Part shown: in pieces, positions 1 through 6,905 of the stretch
Position numbering within the stretch: position 1 is the stretch's first letter
How the letters are laid out: every line of letters starts with the position of its first letter
NCBI GenBank assembly: GCA_041678605.1
Contig: JBAYNW010000009.1
Location: 1-63,770 of the forward strand
DNA length: 63,770 bases
Direction: 5' to 3'
Origin: JBAYNW01 sp041678605
GTDB lineage: Bacteria > Cyanobacteriota > Vampirovibrionia > Gastranaerophilales > Gastranaerophilaceae
Program-made: the position numbers and the translations under genes
The notes under the pieces: model-generated
The model's database searches: none
Seen by the model: only the letters and a program-made list of their open reading frames with translations
Told to the model about the DNA's origin: nothing

Positions 1-117
1 AACTTTCTCCTCGCAACGACGGGAAATTCCGTTCACGGTTTTTTTTAAAATTTGCGAAGCATTATTGAACTTAATCACTCAGCCACTTCGCTCCTTCGCT
101 CCTTCGCTCCTTCGTTC
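1..117. repeat. Mosaic short-tandem-repeat block
   Basis: Noncoding block at the left edge, directly downstream of the prepilin-like gene on the minus strand. It holds a module with CTCGCAACGACGGGAAATTC, then ACGG plus a T run, then TTTGCGAAGCATTATTGAAC, and it ends in octamer tandems (CACTTAAT-like and GCTCCTTC three times). The same module occurs near 47870-47965, near 49190-49275, and inverted near 63510-63553. It is a dispersed repeat, not a gene. Confidence 0.8.
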
Positions 118-978
118 CTAGTAGTTCATCTGCCAGCCTTCGTCGATGATTCTGCCGATGCAATAGTAACCCTGTTTATCCGTTCCGCTGTTGTATCCGG
201 AAGTACAGCCTTGAATTTTCCATGGCCAAAGTTTAGCCCCGCCAACAGGATATAAAGCAGGCCCGTTATCATTTACAATCTTAAATCTAAATATATCACG
301 ACCCAAGGCATTAGGTTTTTTAAGTCCGTTTACATCGATATAAAATTCATACATACATATTTTTGTTAAAGAACCGGCTGAACCGCTACAACCTAAAGAA
401 GGAGTATTAAGCCTAATGGCTACACCATCTGCCGTTATAAATCTATAGGCATTGTCATATCCGCCGTGAATGTCGCTACCATCGAAATTTAATGCCAAGG
501 CATCTGAAAAACAGCCCGAAGTGGTGGTATCACAATTTTTTACCACATTAAAATAAGCGGCTATTTTATCGCCCATGGTGTGTAAATCGGCAGAATCAAA
601 AAAACAGCTCAAGTCGCCTATACAGCCTGAATCGGCGGCCATTTGAATCAGTGCCTGATTCCACTTTGAATAGGCACTTTTTACGCCCGCAACGTATCCT
701 GCTTTTTGAGAATTGGCAATCACTCCGGGAATCATTAGCCCTGCGACCACGCCGATAATCCCGAGGGTGATTAATACTTCGGCCAAAGTGAAGGCCAAAC
801 TATTGGAAAGGGAAAAGGTAAATGGGAAACGGAAATTGGTAATTGGAAATTGGGAATTGAATTCCGTGTCGTTGCGAGGGGGTAAATGTTCTGCCCCATG
901 CAAAAGAGCGTTCTCGTCGTTGCGAGGAGCAAATTTGCGACGAAGCAATCCAAAAAAATATTTACAAAATTTTTTCAA
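118..978 (-). CDS. Prepilin-like secreted protein with repeat-expanded leader
   Basis: Type IV pilin/pseudopilin-like protein of 286 aa. The prepilin peptidase site is A62|F63 in SLAFTLAEVLITLGIIGVVA, with the +5 Glu at E67, followed by the hydrophobic N-terminal helix. The Cys-containing C-terminal domain ends in WQMNY and contains FITADGVAIRL and YIDVNGLKKPN, shared with the paralog at 47971-48930. The start is TTG at 978, seven bases after AAAGGG, giving MKKF. Usual leaders of this class read MKK-A-FTLAEV; here about 58 residues of dispersed-repeat sequence separate MKK from AFTLAEV without breaking the frame. Assembly, adhesion or secretion role cannot be decided. Prepilin class is sure; that the long leader is translated is inferred from the open frame. 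Confidence 0.85.
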   Translation of the reverse strand: MKKFCKYFFGLLRRKFAPRNDENALLHGAEHLPPRNDTEFNSQFPITNFRFPFTFSLSNSLAFTLAEVLITLGIIGVVAGLMIPGVIANSQKAGYVAGVKSAYSKWNQALIQMAADSGCIGDLSCFFDSADLHTMGDKIAAYFNVVKNCDTTTSGCFSDALALNFDGSDIHGGYDNAYRFITADGVAIRLNTPSLGCSGSAGSLTKICMYEFYIDVNGLKKPNALGRDIFRFKIVNDNGPALYPVGGAKLWPWKIQGCTSGYNSGTDKQGYYCIGRIIDEGWQMNY

Positions 979-1009
979 TTCTTTACCCTTTCTAATTAAT
1001 TTGCCTTAA

Positions 1010-1038
1010 GTATAACATTTTTTTAGGGGTTTTGTCAA
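1010..1038 (-). promoter_or_regulatory. Sigma-70 promoter of the prepilin-like gene
   Basis: On the minus strand, a perfect TTGACA (1033-1038) and TTATAC (1010-1015) are separated by exactly 17 bases. They sit about 32 bases before the TTG start at 978, which supports the long-leader start rather than an internal one. Confidence 0.75.
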
Positions 1039-1215
1039 ATTGTTTACATTTTATTAAGGGAAACGGGGAACGGGAAAAGGAAAGTTTTAATTTTTTTGTT
1101 GCACTTAATCACTTAATCACTTAGTCACTTAATCACTTCTTAAAAAGCCCTTAAGCCTTTCAACCAAAATGCCAACCCTCCAACCCTCCATACTTCCATA
1201 CCCCCCTCTTCCCGT
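1039..1215. repeat. Mosaic octamer tandem-repeat block
   Basis: Holds GGGAAACGGGGAACGGGAAAAGG, four tandem CACTTAAT-like octamers (about 1102-1140), then CCAACCCT-type octamers. It is the same module set as the blocks near 31270, 47630 and 57810, in inverted orientation. The right part, up to the small gene at 1280, holds an AT-rich promoter-like stretch (TATTATTAG near 1227). Confidence 0.75.
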
Positions 1216-1279
1216 TTTATTTATGGTATTATTAGATTGTCGAAAAATGTGTTACTAAAAATTAAAGGAGGGTTTTATT

Positions 1280-1393
1280 ATGTCCAAAGACAAAGGCGGA
1301 AAAAGAGAGACTAAAAAACCGAAGAAGGCAAAGCCTTCAAAAGCACCCAATTCAGGGATGTCAAATTTAGGTAAACCTATTGAAAATAAGTAA
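1280..1393 (+). CDS. Small Lys-rich basic protein, 37 aa
   Basis: A short reading frame beginning MSKDKGGKRETKKPKKAKPS and ending GKPIENK, with a strong Shine-Dalgarno (AAAGGAGGG, 8 bases before ATG). About a third of the residues are Lys or Arg, and no hydrophobic segment is present. Similar tiny proteins beginning MS-DKGG-(R)E-KKPK exist in other bacteria as uncharacterised families; that resemblance is from memory. The clear ribosome site and the long inverted repeat right after the stop codon, which may end transcription, support a real gene. Nucleic-acid binding is plausible from charge alone. No function is claimed. Confidence 0.65.
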   Translation: MSKDKGGKRETKKPKKAKPSKAPNSGMSNLGKPIENK

Positions 1394-1396
1394 TTA

Positions 1397-1663
1397 AACA
1401 AAGGGGCCGACTAAAAAGTCCCCTCGTCATCCCGAAACATGAATTATCGGTTTCAAAAGAATCGCCCCCTCTTGTTCGCTCGCAATTAACGGCGTTACGG
1501 GCAAAACCACGCTTTTGCCCTTCAGCCTCAGCTCGCTCACGCTTAATTCGGGATCTCACGTGTTGGATGCCGGATTAAGGGCATTCCTTGAAGAGCCGAT
1601 AATCATGTTCCGGCACGACGCTAGTTGCCAAGGGGGGGGACTTTTTAGTCGGCCCCTTTGTTT
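1397..1663. repeat. Long imperfect inverted repeat, terminator-like
   Basis: Left arm 1398-1423 (ACAAAGGGGCCGACTAAAAA...) pairs almost perfectly with right arm about 1632-1660 (...TTTTTAGTCGGCCCCTTTGT), followed by a T run. A second pairing zone continues inward: CATCCCGAAACATGAATTATCGG against the complement of CCGATAATCATGTTCCGG near 1594-1616. The whole 267 bp looks like a small nonautonomous palindromic element that could also end transcription from both sides. No coding capacity is visible. Confidence 0.7.
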
Positions 1664-1686
1664 TTTCCGCAATCTCTTATTTAGGA

Positions 1687-2415
1687 TTATCTTTCTCTTA
1701 ATTTCATCAAAAGGTTTAGGATTTCGATGTAGAGCCATACCAGCGTTACCATAAGCCCGAAAGCACCATACCACTCGTAGCTTTTGCCAAGCATGCTTTG
1801 TGCTCCGCGTTCAATAAAATCAAAATCTATTATCAAATTTAAGGACGCAATACCGACTACAAGCAGGCTGAACCCTATACCGATTGCACTGGATGTAAAT
1901 ATTTGAGGGATTTGCATCCCGAAAAATGACCCGATTAAATTTATCAAATAAATCCCCGCAATCGATAGCGTTGAAATAAAAATAGTACTCCTGAATTTAT
2001 CAGTGCATTTTATAGCCCCGATTTTGTAAAGAAAAAGCATTGAAAACAAGGCCATAAATGTCAAACCTATCGCCTGAATTGCGATTCCCGGATATCTGGC
2101 CTCAATCATTGCCGAAATTGCACCTAAAAGAAGTCCTTCGGATACCGCATAAACAGGTGCCGCAATGCCTATTACTTTTCTGTTAAACATAATTACTATA
2201 AACGAAATTATACTTGTAACAAAGCCTGTCATCCCAAGCATTGCAACCTTATCAGTGTAACCTTTGAAAAACAAATCCCAAACAATCAGGCTTGCCGCCA
2301 ACAAAAGTGCAAAAAGCACAAATGATTTATTTATCGCCCCATTAATCGTCATTGGTTCTGAATCTAAAACCGTATCTCTTTCCATCAAATTCTGATTAAA
2401 CACCGGATTTGTCAT
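1687..2415 (-). CDS. Bax inhibitor-1/YccA family integral membrane protein
   Basis: A 242-aa polytopic inner-membrane protein with about seven hydrophobic segments from residue 28 to the C-terminus. It begins with a short polar MTNPVFNQN tail typical of the BaxI_1 subgroup. Recognisable features are the EGLLLGAISAMIEARYPGIA segment and the C-terminal D-F-E pattern in IIDFDFIERGAQSMLGKSYEWYGA followed by a last helix, matching the acidic half of the family's proposed pH-sensing pair. Family members act as Ca2+ or H+ leak channels or influence membrane protease FtsH; the role here is unknown. AGGAGAAAC precedes the ATG. The stop lies just beyond the inverted repeat at 1397-1663. Confidence 0.85.
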   Translation of the reverse strand: MTNPVFNQNLMERDTVLDSEPMTINGAINKSFVLFALLLAASLIVWDLFFKGYTDKVAMLGMTGFVTSIISFIVIMFNRKVIGIAAPVYAVSEGLLLGAISAMIEARYPGIAIQAIGLTFMALFSMLFLYKIGAIKCTDKFRSTIFISTLSIAGIYLINLIGSFFGMQIPQIFTSSAIGIGFSLLVVGIASLNLIIDFDFIERGAQSMLGKSYEWYGAFGLMVTLVWLYIEILNLLMKLRER

Positions 2416-2483
2416 TTCTGTTTCTCCTTATTTTTTACACTATTATTATACAACAATTAAATTTTTTATGATAAATTAGTCTT

Positions 2484-4286
2484 ATGTTTATTGAAAATTT
2501 TACCAAATTTATAAAATATTACGGTTCGGGGCGTAAAACCAAACTCTTTGGGTTTTTTATGCTTTCTGTAATCGCCGGTTCTTTTGAGTTTTTGGGGATA
2601 GCCTTAATCTACCCTTTTATTTTGCTGATAATCGGCCCTCAGAGCATAATCCATACCAAATACTACCTTAACTTTGCAAACTTTTTTCACGTTAGCAATG
2701 TTCTTGTAAACGCTTTTATTCTTGGTTTAATAGTCACGCTTTTGTTTGTGGCGAAAAATTTGTTTATGATTTTGAGTCTTTATCTGCAAAATAAATTTAT
2801 AAACAACTGGAAATTGGCCATAAGTAAAAAATTTATGCATTACTATCTCTTTTCGCCATACAAAAACACCATGGAGACGTCAGCCTCCGAAAAAATCTAT
2901 AATCTAACTTTTCTGATAACTCAGACACTTGACGGGTTTGTGTTTCGTGTAATAAATTTGGTTACTAACGTGGTAATTGTCGCAATGATTTTGTCGTTAC
3001 TGGTTATAAAATTCCCTTTTGCCGCACTTGTCACAGGCATTTTTGTTGTCTTCAGCATGTTATTCCAGAGCCGTCTTTTGAAGAAAAAAATTGAAAAAAT
3101 TTCTCAAAAACTTTTTAAACTTTCTGTTTCAAACAATGAAAAGATGATGGAAAATATTAATAACCTTAAAGAAATAAAAATATTGTCCGCTGAAAATCAT
3201 TTTTATAACGAATATTTAACCGCTCAGCGTGATTTCAACAAGATTGTTTTTGAAAACAATTTTTACGGGGGGATTTCGCCCTACATTATTGAAATATTGG
3301 TTGTTTTGTCTTTGTTTTTGCTGGCCGGATTTATTTCCCTTCAAAAAATCGGCAACACGTATTGGATGGTCGCATCTTACGCAATTATTGTAGCCGCTAT
3401 ATTCAGGATAGCACCCGCTTTGAATAGAATTCAATCATCTGTAAATGCGGTTAATACCTCACGTGATTTTGTGAAAACAATGGTAACAGAATACGAGAAA
3501 AAAGATTTTGATTTTACCGAAGAGAAATCAGATTTTAAGATTAAGTTTAAAAATGGCATAAAATTAAAGGACATTTGCTTTTCTTATGGTAAGGCCCCTG
3601 TAATAAAAGCGTTGAATTTGGAAATCAATAAAGGGGAATTTCTAGGGATAATAGGACTTTCAGGAGCAGGAAAAAGTACATTGGCCGATATTATCATGGG
3701 CCTCTTGCCGATAGATAGCGGCGAAATTTTTGTTGATAAGACAAAATTAAATCAGAGCAATTTCAATTCATTGAGAAAATTGATAGGCTATGTTCCGCAG
3801 CAGGTGAACATTTTAGACGGTTCTTTTAAACGCAATGTTGCCTGGGGGGTCGAGGAAAAAGAAATTGATGAGAAAAAAATAATTGAGGTTTTGAAAAAAG
3901 CCCGTATATACGATTTTGTGAGCGGGTTTGAACATGGGATAAATTCAAATGTGATAGTCGGTTCAAACGGGCTTTCGCAGGGACAGAAACAGAGATTGGC
4001 GATAGCGAGAGCTTTGTACAGGGAGCCTGAAATATTAATTTTCGATGAGGCCACATCGTCGCTGGATGTTGAAACCGAACATGAAATAACCCAAATGTTA
4101 AATAAATTAAAGGGTGAAAAGACCGTTATTGCTATCGCTCACAGATTATCGACCCTTAAGAGCTGCGACAGACTGATTTACCTAAAAGAAGGTAAAATCG
4201 TTGATGCCGGCTCTTTCAAAGAATTATCGAAAAAGCACGCAGATTTTGAAAACTTAGTAAAGTTGTCCAATTTGAGTGAAATGTAA
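2484..4286 (+). CDS. ABC transporter, fused permease and ATPase (PglK/MsbA-like)
   Basis: A 600-aa half-transporter: transmembrane domain of about six helices (residues 1-330), then a nucleotide-binding domain (about 350-590). Visible motifs are Walker A GLSGAGKST near residue 390, signature LSQGQKQR near 496, Walker B ILIFDEATSSLD near 516 and switch His in AIAHRLST near 549. The N-terminal FEFLGIALIYPFILLI resembles PglK-type lipid-linked oligosaccharide flippases, and a glycosyltransferase cluster starts 1.1 kb downstream. Flipping of the glycan made there is an inference; lipid or peptide export is possible. It is divergent from the BI-1 gene, with a TATAAT element for each direction in the 68-bp gap. 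Confidence 0.85.
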   Translation: MFIENFTKFIKYYGSGRKTKLFGFFMLSVIAGSFEFLGIALIYPFILLIIGPQSIIHTKYYLNFANFFHVSNVLVNAFILGLIVTLLFVAKNLFMILSLYLQNKFINNWKLAISKKFMHYYLFSPYKNTMETSASEKIYNLTFLITQTLDGFVFRVINLVTNVVIVAMILSLLVIKFPFAALVTGIFVVFSMLFQSRLLKKKIEKISQKLFKLSVSNNEKMMENINNLKEIKILSAENHFYNEYLTAQRDFNKIVFENNFYGGISPYIIEILVVLSLFLLAGFISLQKIGNTYWMVASYAIIVAAIFRIAPALNRIQSSVNAVNTSRDFVKTMVTEYEKKDFDFTEEKSDFKIKFKNGIKLKDICFSYGKAPVIKALNLEINKGEFLGIIGLSGAGKSTLADIIMGLLPIDSGEIFVDKTKLNQSNFNSLRKLIGYVPQQVNILDGSFKRNVAWGVEEKEIDEKKIIEVLKKARIYDFVSGFEHGINSNVIVGSNGLSQGQKQRLAIARALYREPEILIFDEATSSLDVETEHEITQMLNKLKGEKTVIAIAHRLSTLKSCDRLIYLKEGKIVDAGSFKELSKKHADFENLVKLSNLSEM

Positions 4287-4294
4287 ATATCCTC

Positions 4295-4322
4295 TTTACA
4301 AGTAAAATTTTTTTGATAAAAT
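4295..4322 (+). promoter_or_regulatory. Putative promoter of the tRNA-like array and tRNA-Asn
   Basis: TTTACA (4295-4300) and TAAAAT (4317-4322) with a 16-base spacer, just upstream of the first 83-bp unit. If used, one transcript would carry all three units and the tRNA. Confidence 0.45.
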
Positions 4323-4334
4323 GGAGGGTGTAAT

Positions 4335-4583
4335 CTCCAGAGCGTGTGAAACATGCGAAGTTAGATTTCGGAGCCGCCCCGGTTGCGGGGTACAAAACTA
4401 AAAGTAATCCTCAGTAGCTCCAGAGCGTGCGAAGCATGCGAGGTTAGATTCCGGAGCAACCCCGGTTGCGGGGTACAAAACTAAAAGTAATCCTCAGTAG
4501 CTCCAGAGCGTGTGAAACATGCGAGGTTAGATTCCGGAGCAACCCCGGTTGCGGGGTACAAAACTAAAAGTAATCCTCAGTAG
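4335..4583 (+). repeat. Three tandem 83-bp tRNA-Asn-derived units
   Basis: Three copies of exactly 83 bp start at 4335, 4418 and 4501, and the third runs into the tRNA-Asn gene. Each unit ends with TAATCCTCAGTAG, the upstream base plus first nine bases of the tRNA. Reading from there, units share TCCTCAGTAGCTC and GGAGCAACC with the tRNA 5' half. Between them lies a roughly 30-base insertion forming a GCGTGY-GAA-RCATGC hairpin. The anticodon arm is replaced by ACCCCG-GTTG-CGGGGT. The 3' half of the tRNA is absent. Copies 1 and 3 have T-A and copy 2 has C-G at one hairpin position, a compensatory change. Confidence 0.8.
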
Positions 4584-4645
4584 CTCAATGGCGGAGCAAC
4601 CGGCTGTTAACCGGTAGGCTGTTGGTTCGAGTCCAACCTGGGGAG
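4574..4645 (+). tRNA. tRNA-Asn (GTT)
   Basis: A 72-nt cloverleaf. Acceptor TCCTCAG pairs with CTGGGGA (one T-G). The D arm is GCTC/GAGC and the anticodon arm CCGGC-TGTTAAC-CGG carries GTT. The T arm is TTGG-TTCGAGT-CCAA, and the discriminator is G. CCA is not encoded. It is followed immediately by a strong terminator. The only intact tRNA recognised in this window. Confidence 0.93.
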
Positions 4646-4651
4646 TATTTA

Positions 4652-4695
4652 ACAAAAAGAGAAACTGATTTTTTCAGTTTCTCTTTTTGTTTTTA
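4652..4695. terminator. Rho-independent terminator after tRNA-Asn
   Basis: A perfect 17-bp stem: ACAAAAAGAGAAACTGA (4652-4668) with its complement (4674-4690) and a TTTTT loop, then a T run. The flanking A/T symmetry makes it potentially bidirectional. Confidence 0.85.
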
Positions 4696-4886
4696 AGTTT
4701 ACTCAATAGGTTAGGGCGAGAACCAACTGTGAGAGTCCAGCGGGAGCGAGCTGAGGGCGAGGAGTTTTCTTTGGAGCAAGCGAAGCTTGTGAAAAGAAAA
4801 TCCGTAGACCCGTTACACGCGAGCGACCAAGACAACCTGGGGAGTTTTTTATTGGTGGGCAAAATTTGCCCACCCTTGACTTTATG
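4696..4886. other. Noncoding segment with duplicated tRNA 3' end and palindrome
   Basis: No convincing gene. CAACCTGGGGAGT at 4833-4845 repeats the 3' end of the tRNA-Asn (4634-4646 region), so the segment between could be a relic bounded by a tRNA-end duplication. Inside is a hairpin-forming stretch (TTTTCTTT...AAGC-GAA-GCTT...AAAGAAAA, about 4764-4800). At 4854-4874 lies the palindrome GGTGGGCAAAATTTGCCCACC, which sits 13 bp beyond the stop of the minus-strand regulator gene and may end its transcript. Confidence 0.6.
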
Positions 4887-5213
4887 TTATCCACTTATAA
4901 ATTTTGTAAAATTAAATATTCTTTCAATTTCTTCATCGGATGCCGTATCTAAAGTTTTTACTATTTCTTTTTTAAAATCAATTGATGTTGGTGGGTTTTC
5001 AAATTCAAACAATTCTTTTACGTGCAGGTTAAAAGCATTTGCCAATTTTGCAATTAATTCAGGCGATGGGAAATTTTTCCCATTTTCTATGCAGGAAATA
5101 TGTTTAGCATCTACATCTACCATTTCTGCAATGTTCGATTGAGTAAGATTCCTTTTTTTTCTTAAAATTTTTATTCTTTGACCAAATAAATTTTTAACAT
5201 CTGAATTATTCAT
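4887..5213 (-). CDS. XRE/Cro-CI family HTH regulator
   Basis: A 108-aa protein with a classic five-helix HTH in residues 8-62 (RIKILRKKRNLTQSNIAEMV, then DAKHISCIENG). The acidic C-terminal tail of about 45 residues lacks an obvious sensor domain. It is transcribed away from the glycosyltransferase cluster that begins at 5380. The 166-bp gap contains two palindromes, so it probably represses itself and may control the glycan genes; this is inference from position. GGAG lies 5' of the ATG. Confidence 0.85.
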   Translation of the reverse strand: MNNSDVKNLFGQRIKILRKKRNLTQSNIAEMVDVDAKHISCIENGKNFPSPELIAKLANAFNLHVKELFEFENPPTSIDFKKEIVKTLDTASDEEIERIFNFTKFISG

Positions 5214-5241
5214 TTTTTATATCTCCTTTTTAAAACACTAA

Positions 5242-5302
5242 CTGTATTTACAGCTTAAATGAACAGGTAGTTACGTATATTTTTGTAAAAATATACGTAA
5301 CT
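5242..5302. promoter_or_regulatory. Two operator-like palindromes in the XRE/GT divergent region
   Basis: CTGTATTTACAG (5242-5253) is a perfect 12-bp palindrome. AGTTACGTATATTTTT (5269-5284) and its exact complement (5287-5302) form a 34-bp near-perfect palindrome with a 2-base centre. Both lie between the divergent regulator and GT6 genes, where an XRE-family operator would be expected. The longer one could also fold as a hairpin in RNA. Confidence 0.65.
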
Positions 5303-5379
5303 TGTAATGTGGTATCTATTTTTTAGGTATAATTAATTAGTAATTTACTCATTAACTGGATAATAGAATTTAGGATAAA

Positions 5380-6546
5380 ATGAAAATTAAAAAAAAGATT
5401 AAAAAAAGAAATATTTATAACAAATCTTCAAATATAGCAATTTTATACATCTGCACAGGCAGATATACTATTTTTTGGAAAGAATTTTATAAAAGTTGTG
5501 AAAGATTTTTCATAAAGAATTCAAAAAAACATTATTATGTTTTTACTGATAATAAGGAATTTAAAGCACATTCTAATAATATAACTGTACTTCATCAGGA
5601 AAATTTGGGGTGGCCAATGATTGCCTGTATGCGTTTCAAAATATTGAATAAACTTAAAGAGGCTTTAAACGAGTACGATTATGCTTTCTTTTTCAACGCA
5701 AATATGGAATTTTTGCGAGAGGTAAAAGCAAAAGAATTTTTACCGGATAAAAATAGCGATGGAATTGTTGCAGCTCAGCACTCAATGAATAATCGTGAAA
5801 AAAATAATATATTTTTTCCTTATGAAAGGAATCCAAAATCTTGTACATGTATTCCTTATGGATATGGAAGCAAATATTATCACTCAGGCATTATAGGCGG
5901 GAGAATTGATAAATTTTTACAACTTTTAACTACTTGTGAACGTATGATGGATGAAGATTTAAATCATCAGATTACTCCCAAAGTGCATGATGAAAGTGTT
6001 TTTAATAAATATATTTTAGACAAAAATTTTCTGGAACTTTCTAACTTTTATATTTACCCTACAGTCGGAAAATTCTTTTATAAATTTGATAAAAGGATAA
6101 AAATAATTCAAAGAGATAAATCCAGTTATAAATATGGCGGTCATGCATATTTGAGGGGGCAAAGCGATAAGCGGAATATTGTTATAAAAGAAGAAAAACA
6201 GGATTTAAGGAACCCCAAAATTAGCATTTTAATTATCACTAAGGACAATTTGAATAAGTTTAGACTCACATTTAACGCTGTTTTAGCACAATATTATCAG
6301 AATTATGAAATTATAATAATTGATAATTCTATAGGGAGTATAATTAAAGATTTTTTATCTGTAATTGAAATACCCAAAATCAGATATTTTAAAAATGAAC
6401 ATGAATTAAGTAAGGCTGAAAGCATTGATAAAGGGATTAAATTATCCTGCGGAAACGTTGTAAAATTGCTTGATTGTAATGATGAATTAATAGGACATGA
6501 TAATTTGGAAAAATTTATTGCGGATTTAGAAAAATATGAAAGGTAA
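5380..6546 (+). CDS. GT6 glycosyltransferase (ABO-type) fused to a partial GT2 domain
   Basis: 388 aa in two parts. Residues 15 to about 245 match family GT6 (alpha-1,3-Gal/GalNAc transferases, including human ABO and bacterial relatives). Evidence: AILYICTGRYTIFWKEFY, NLGWPMIACMRF, and FFFNANMEF near residue 107, where bacterial GT6 enzymes carry NxN in place of the animal DxD. KVHDESVFNKYIL near residue 202 contains the expected catalytic-site Glu. From about 280 a second domain starts (ISILIITKDN...IIIIDNSIG) like a GT2 nucleotide-binding half, but it stops at about 105 residues without the acceptor part. Predicted activity: alpha-1,3-transfer of Gal or GalNAc to a fucosylated acceptor; the donor cannot be read from sequence. 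AT-rich relative to neighbours, suggesting transfer. Confidence 0.8.
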   Translation: MKIKKKIKKRNIYNKSSNIAILYICTGRYTIFWKEFYKSCERFFIKNSKKHYYVFTDNKEFKAHSNNITVLHQENLGWPMIACMRFKILNKLKEALNEYDYAFFFNANMEFLREVKAKEFLPDKNSDGIVAAQHSMNNREKNNIFFPYERNPKSCTCIPYGYGSKYYHSGIIGGRIDKFLQLLTTCERMMDEDLNHQITPKVHDESVFNKYILDKNFLELSNFYIYPTVGKFFYKFDKRIKIIQRDKSSYKYGGHAYLRGQSDKRNIVIKEEKQDLRNPKISILIITKDNLNKFRLTFNAVLAQYYQNYEIIIIDNSIGSIIKDFLSVIEIPKIRYFKNEHELSKAESIDKGIKLSCGNVVKLLDCNDELIGHDNLEKFIADLEKYER

Positions 6547-6551
6547 TATAA

Positions 6552-6905
6552 ATGCTTACAGATTATGATTTAAACACAGAATTTAAAGACTACGGAAATC
6601 AGTATGAGATTTTACGGGGAATTCAGATTAATGATGAATTCATAGAGAAAATCCGAAGTATAGGTAAAACAAAAATTACGGTTCACGCAGGAGGTCTAAA
6701 GTTTGTTTATGAGTTCCGACATGTTGAAGGCAAAAGGCAGTTTGTGGAACTGCGGATTAAAAATTGTCTAAATATAACCTGTTTTATCGGCTACAAAGGT
6801 GATTACATTGTTCGGGATAAAACAGGAATCTATATTCTCACTAAAGAAAAGTTCGAAAATCAGTATTCACTAATGAAGTACAAGAAAGAGAAAATATGCT
6901 CATAG
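6552..6905 (+). CDS. Hypothetical protein in glycan cluster
   Basis: 117 aa, not recognised. It starts ATG six bases after the GT6 stop with AAAGG upstream, and overlaps the start of the fucosyltransferase by 10 bases, so it is in the same operon. The predicted fold is mixed alpha/beta with alternating hydrophobics (ITVHAGGLKFVYEFRH); there is no signal peptide or membrane segment. It may be the displaced C-terminal part of the broken GT2 domain upstream or an accessory protein. I see no motif to decide. Confidence 0.6.
   Translation: MLTDYDLNTEFKDYGNQYEILRGIQINDEFIEKIRSIGKTKITVHAGGLKFVYEFRHVEGKRQFVELRIKNCLNITCFIGYKGDYIVRDKTGIYILTKEKFENQYSLMKYKKEKICS

Noticed and set aside
4335..4583. CRISPR array
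   Set aside because: Copies are contiguous 83-bp units without unique spacers and with tRNA sequence; no cas genes are present.
4687..5142. Long plus-strand frame across the tRNA downstream region and the XRE gene
   Set aside because: Antisense to a clear HTH gene and starts within the terminator and repeat-like sequence.
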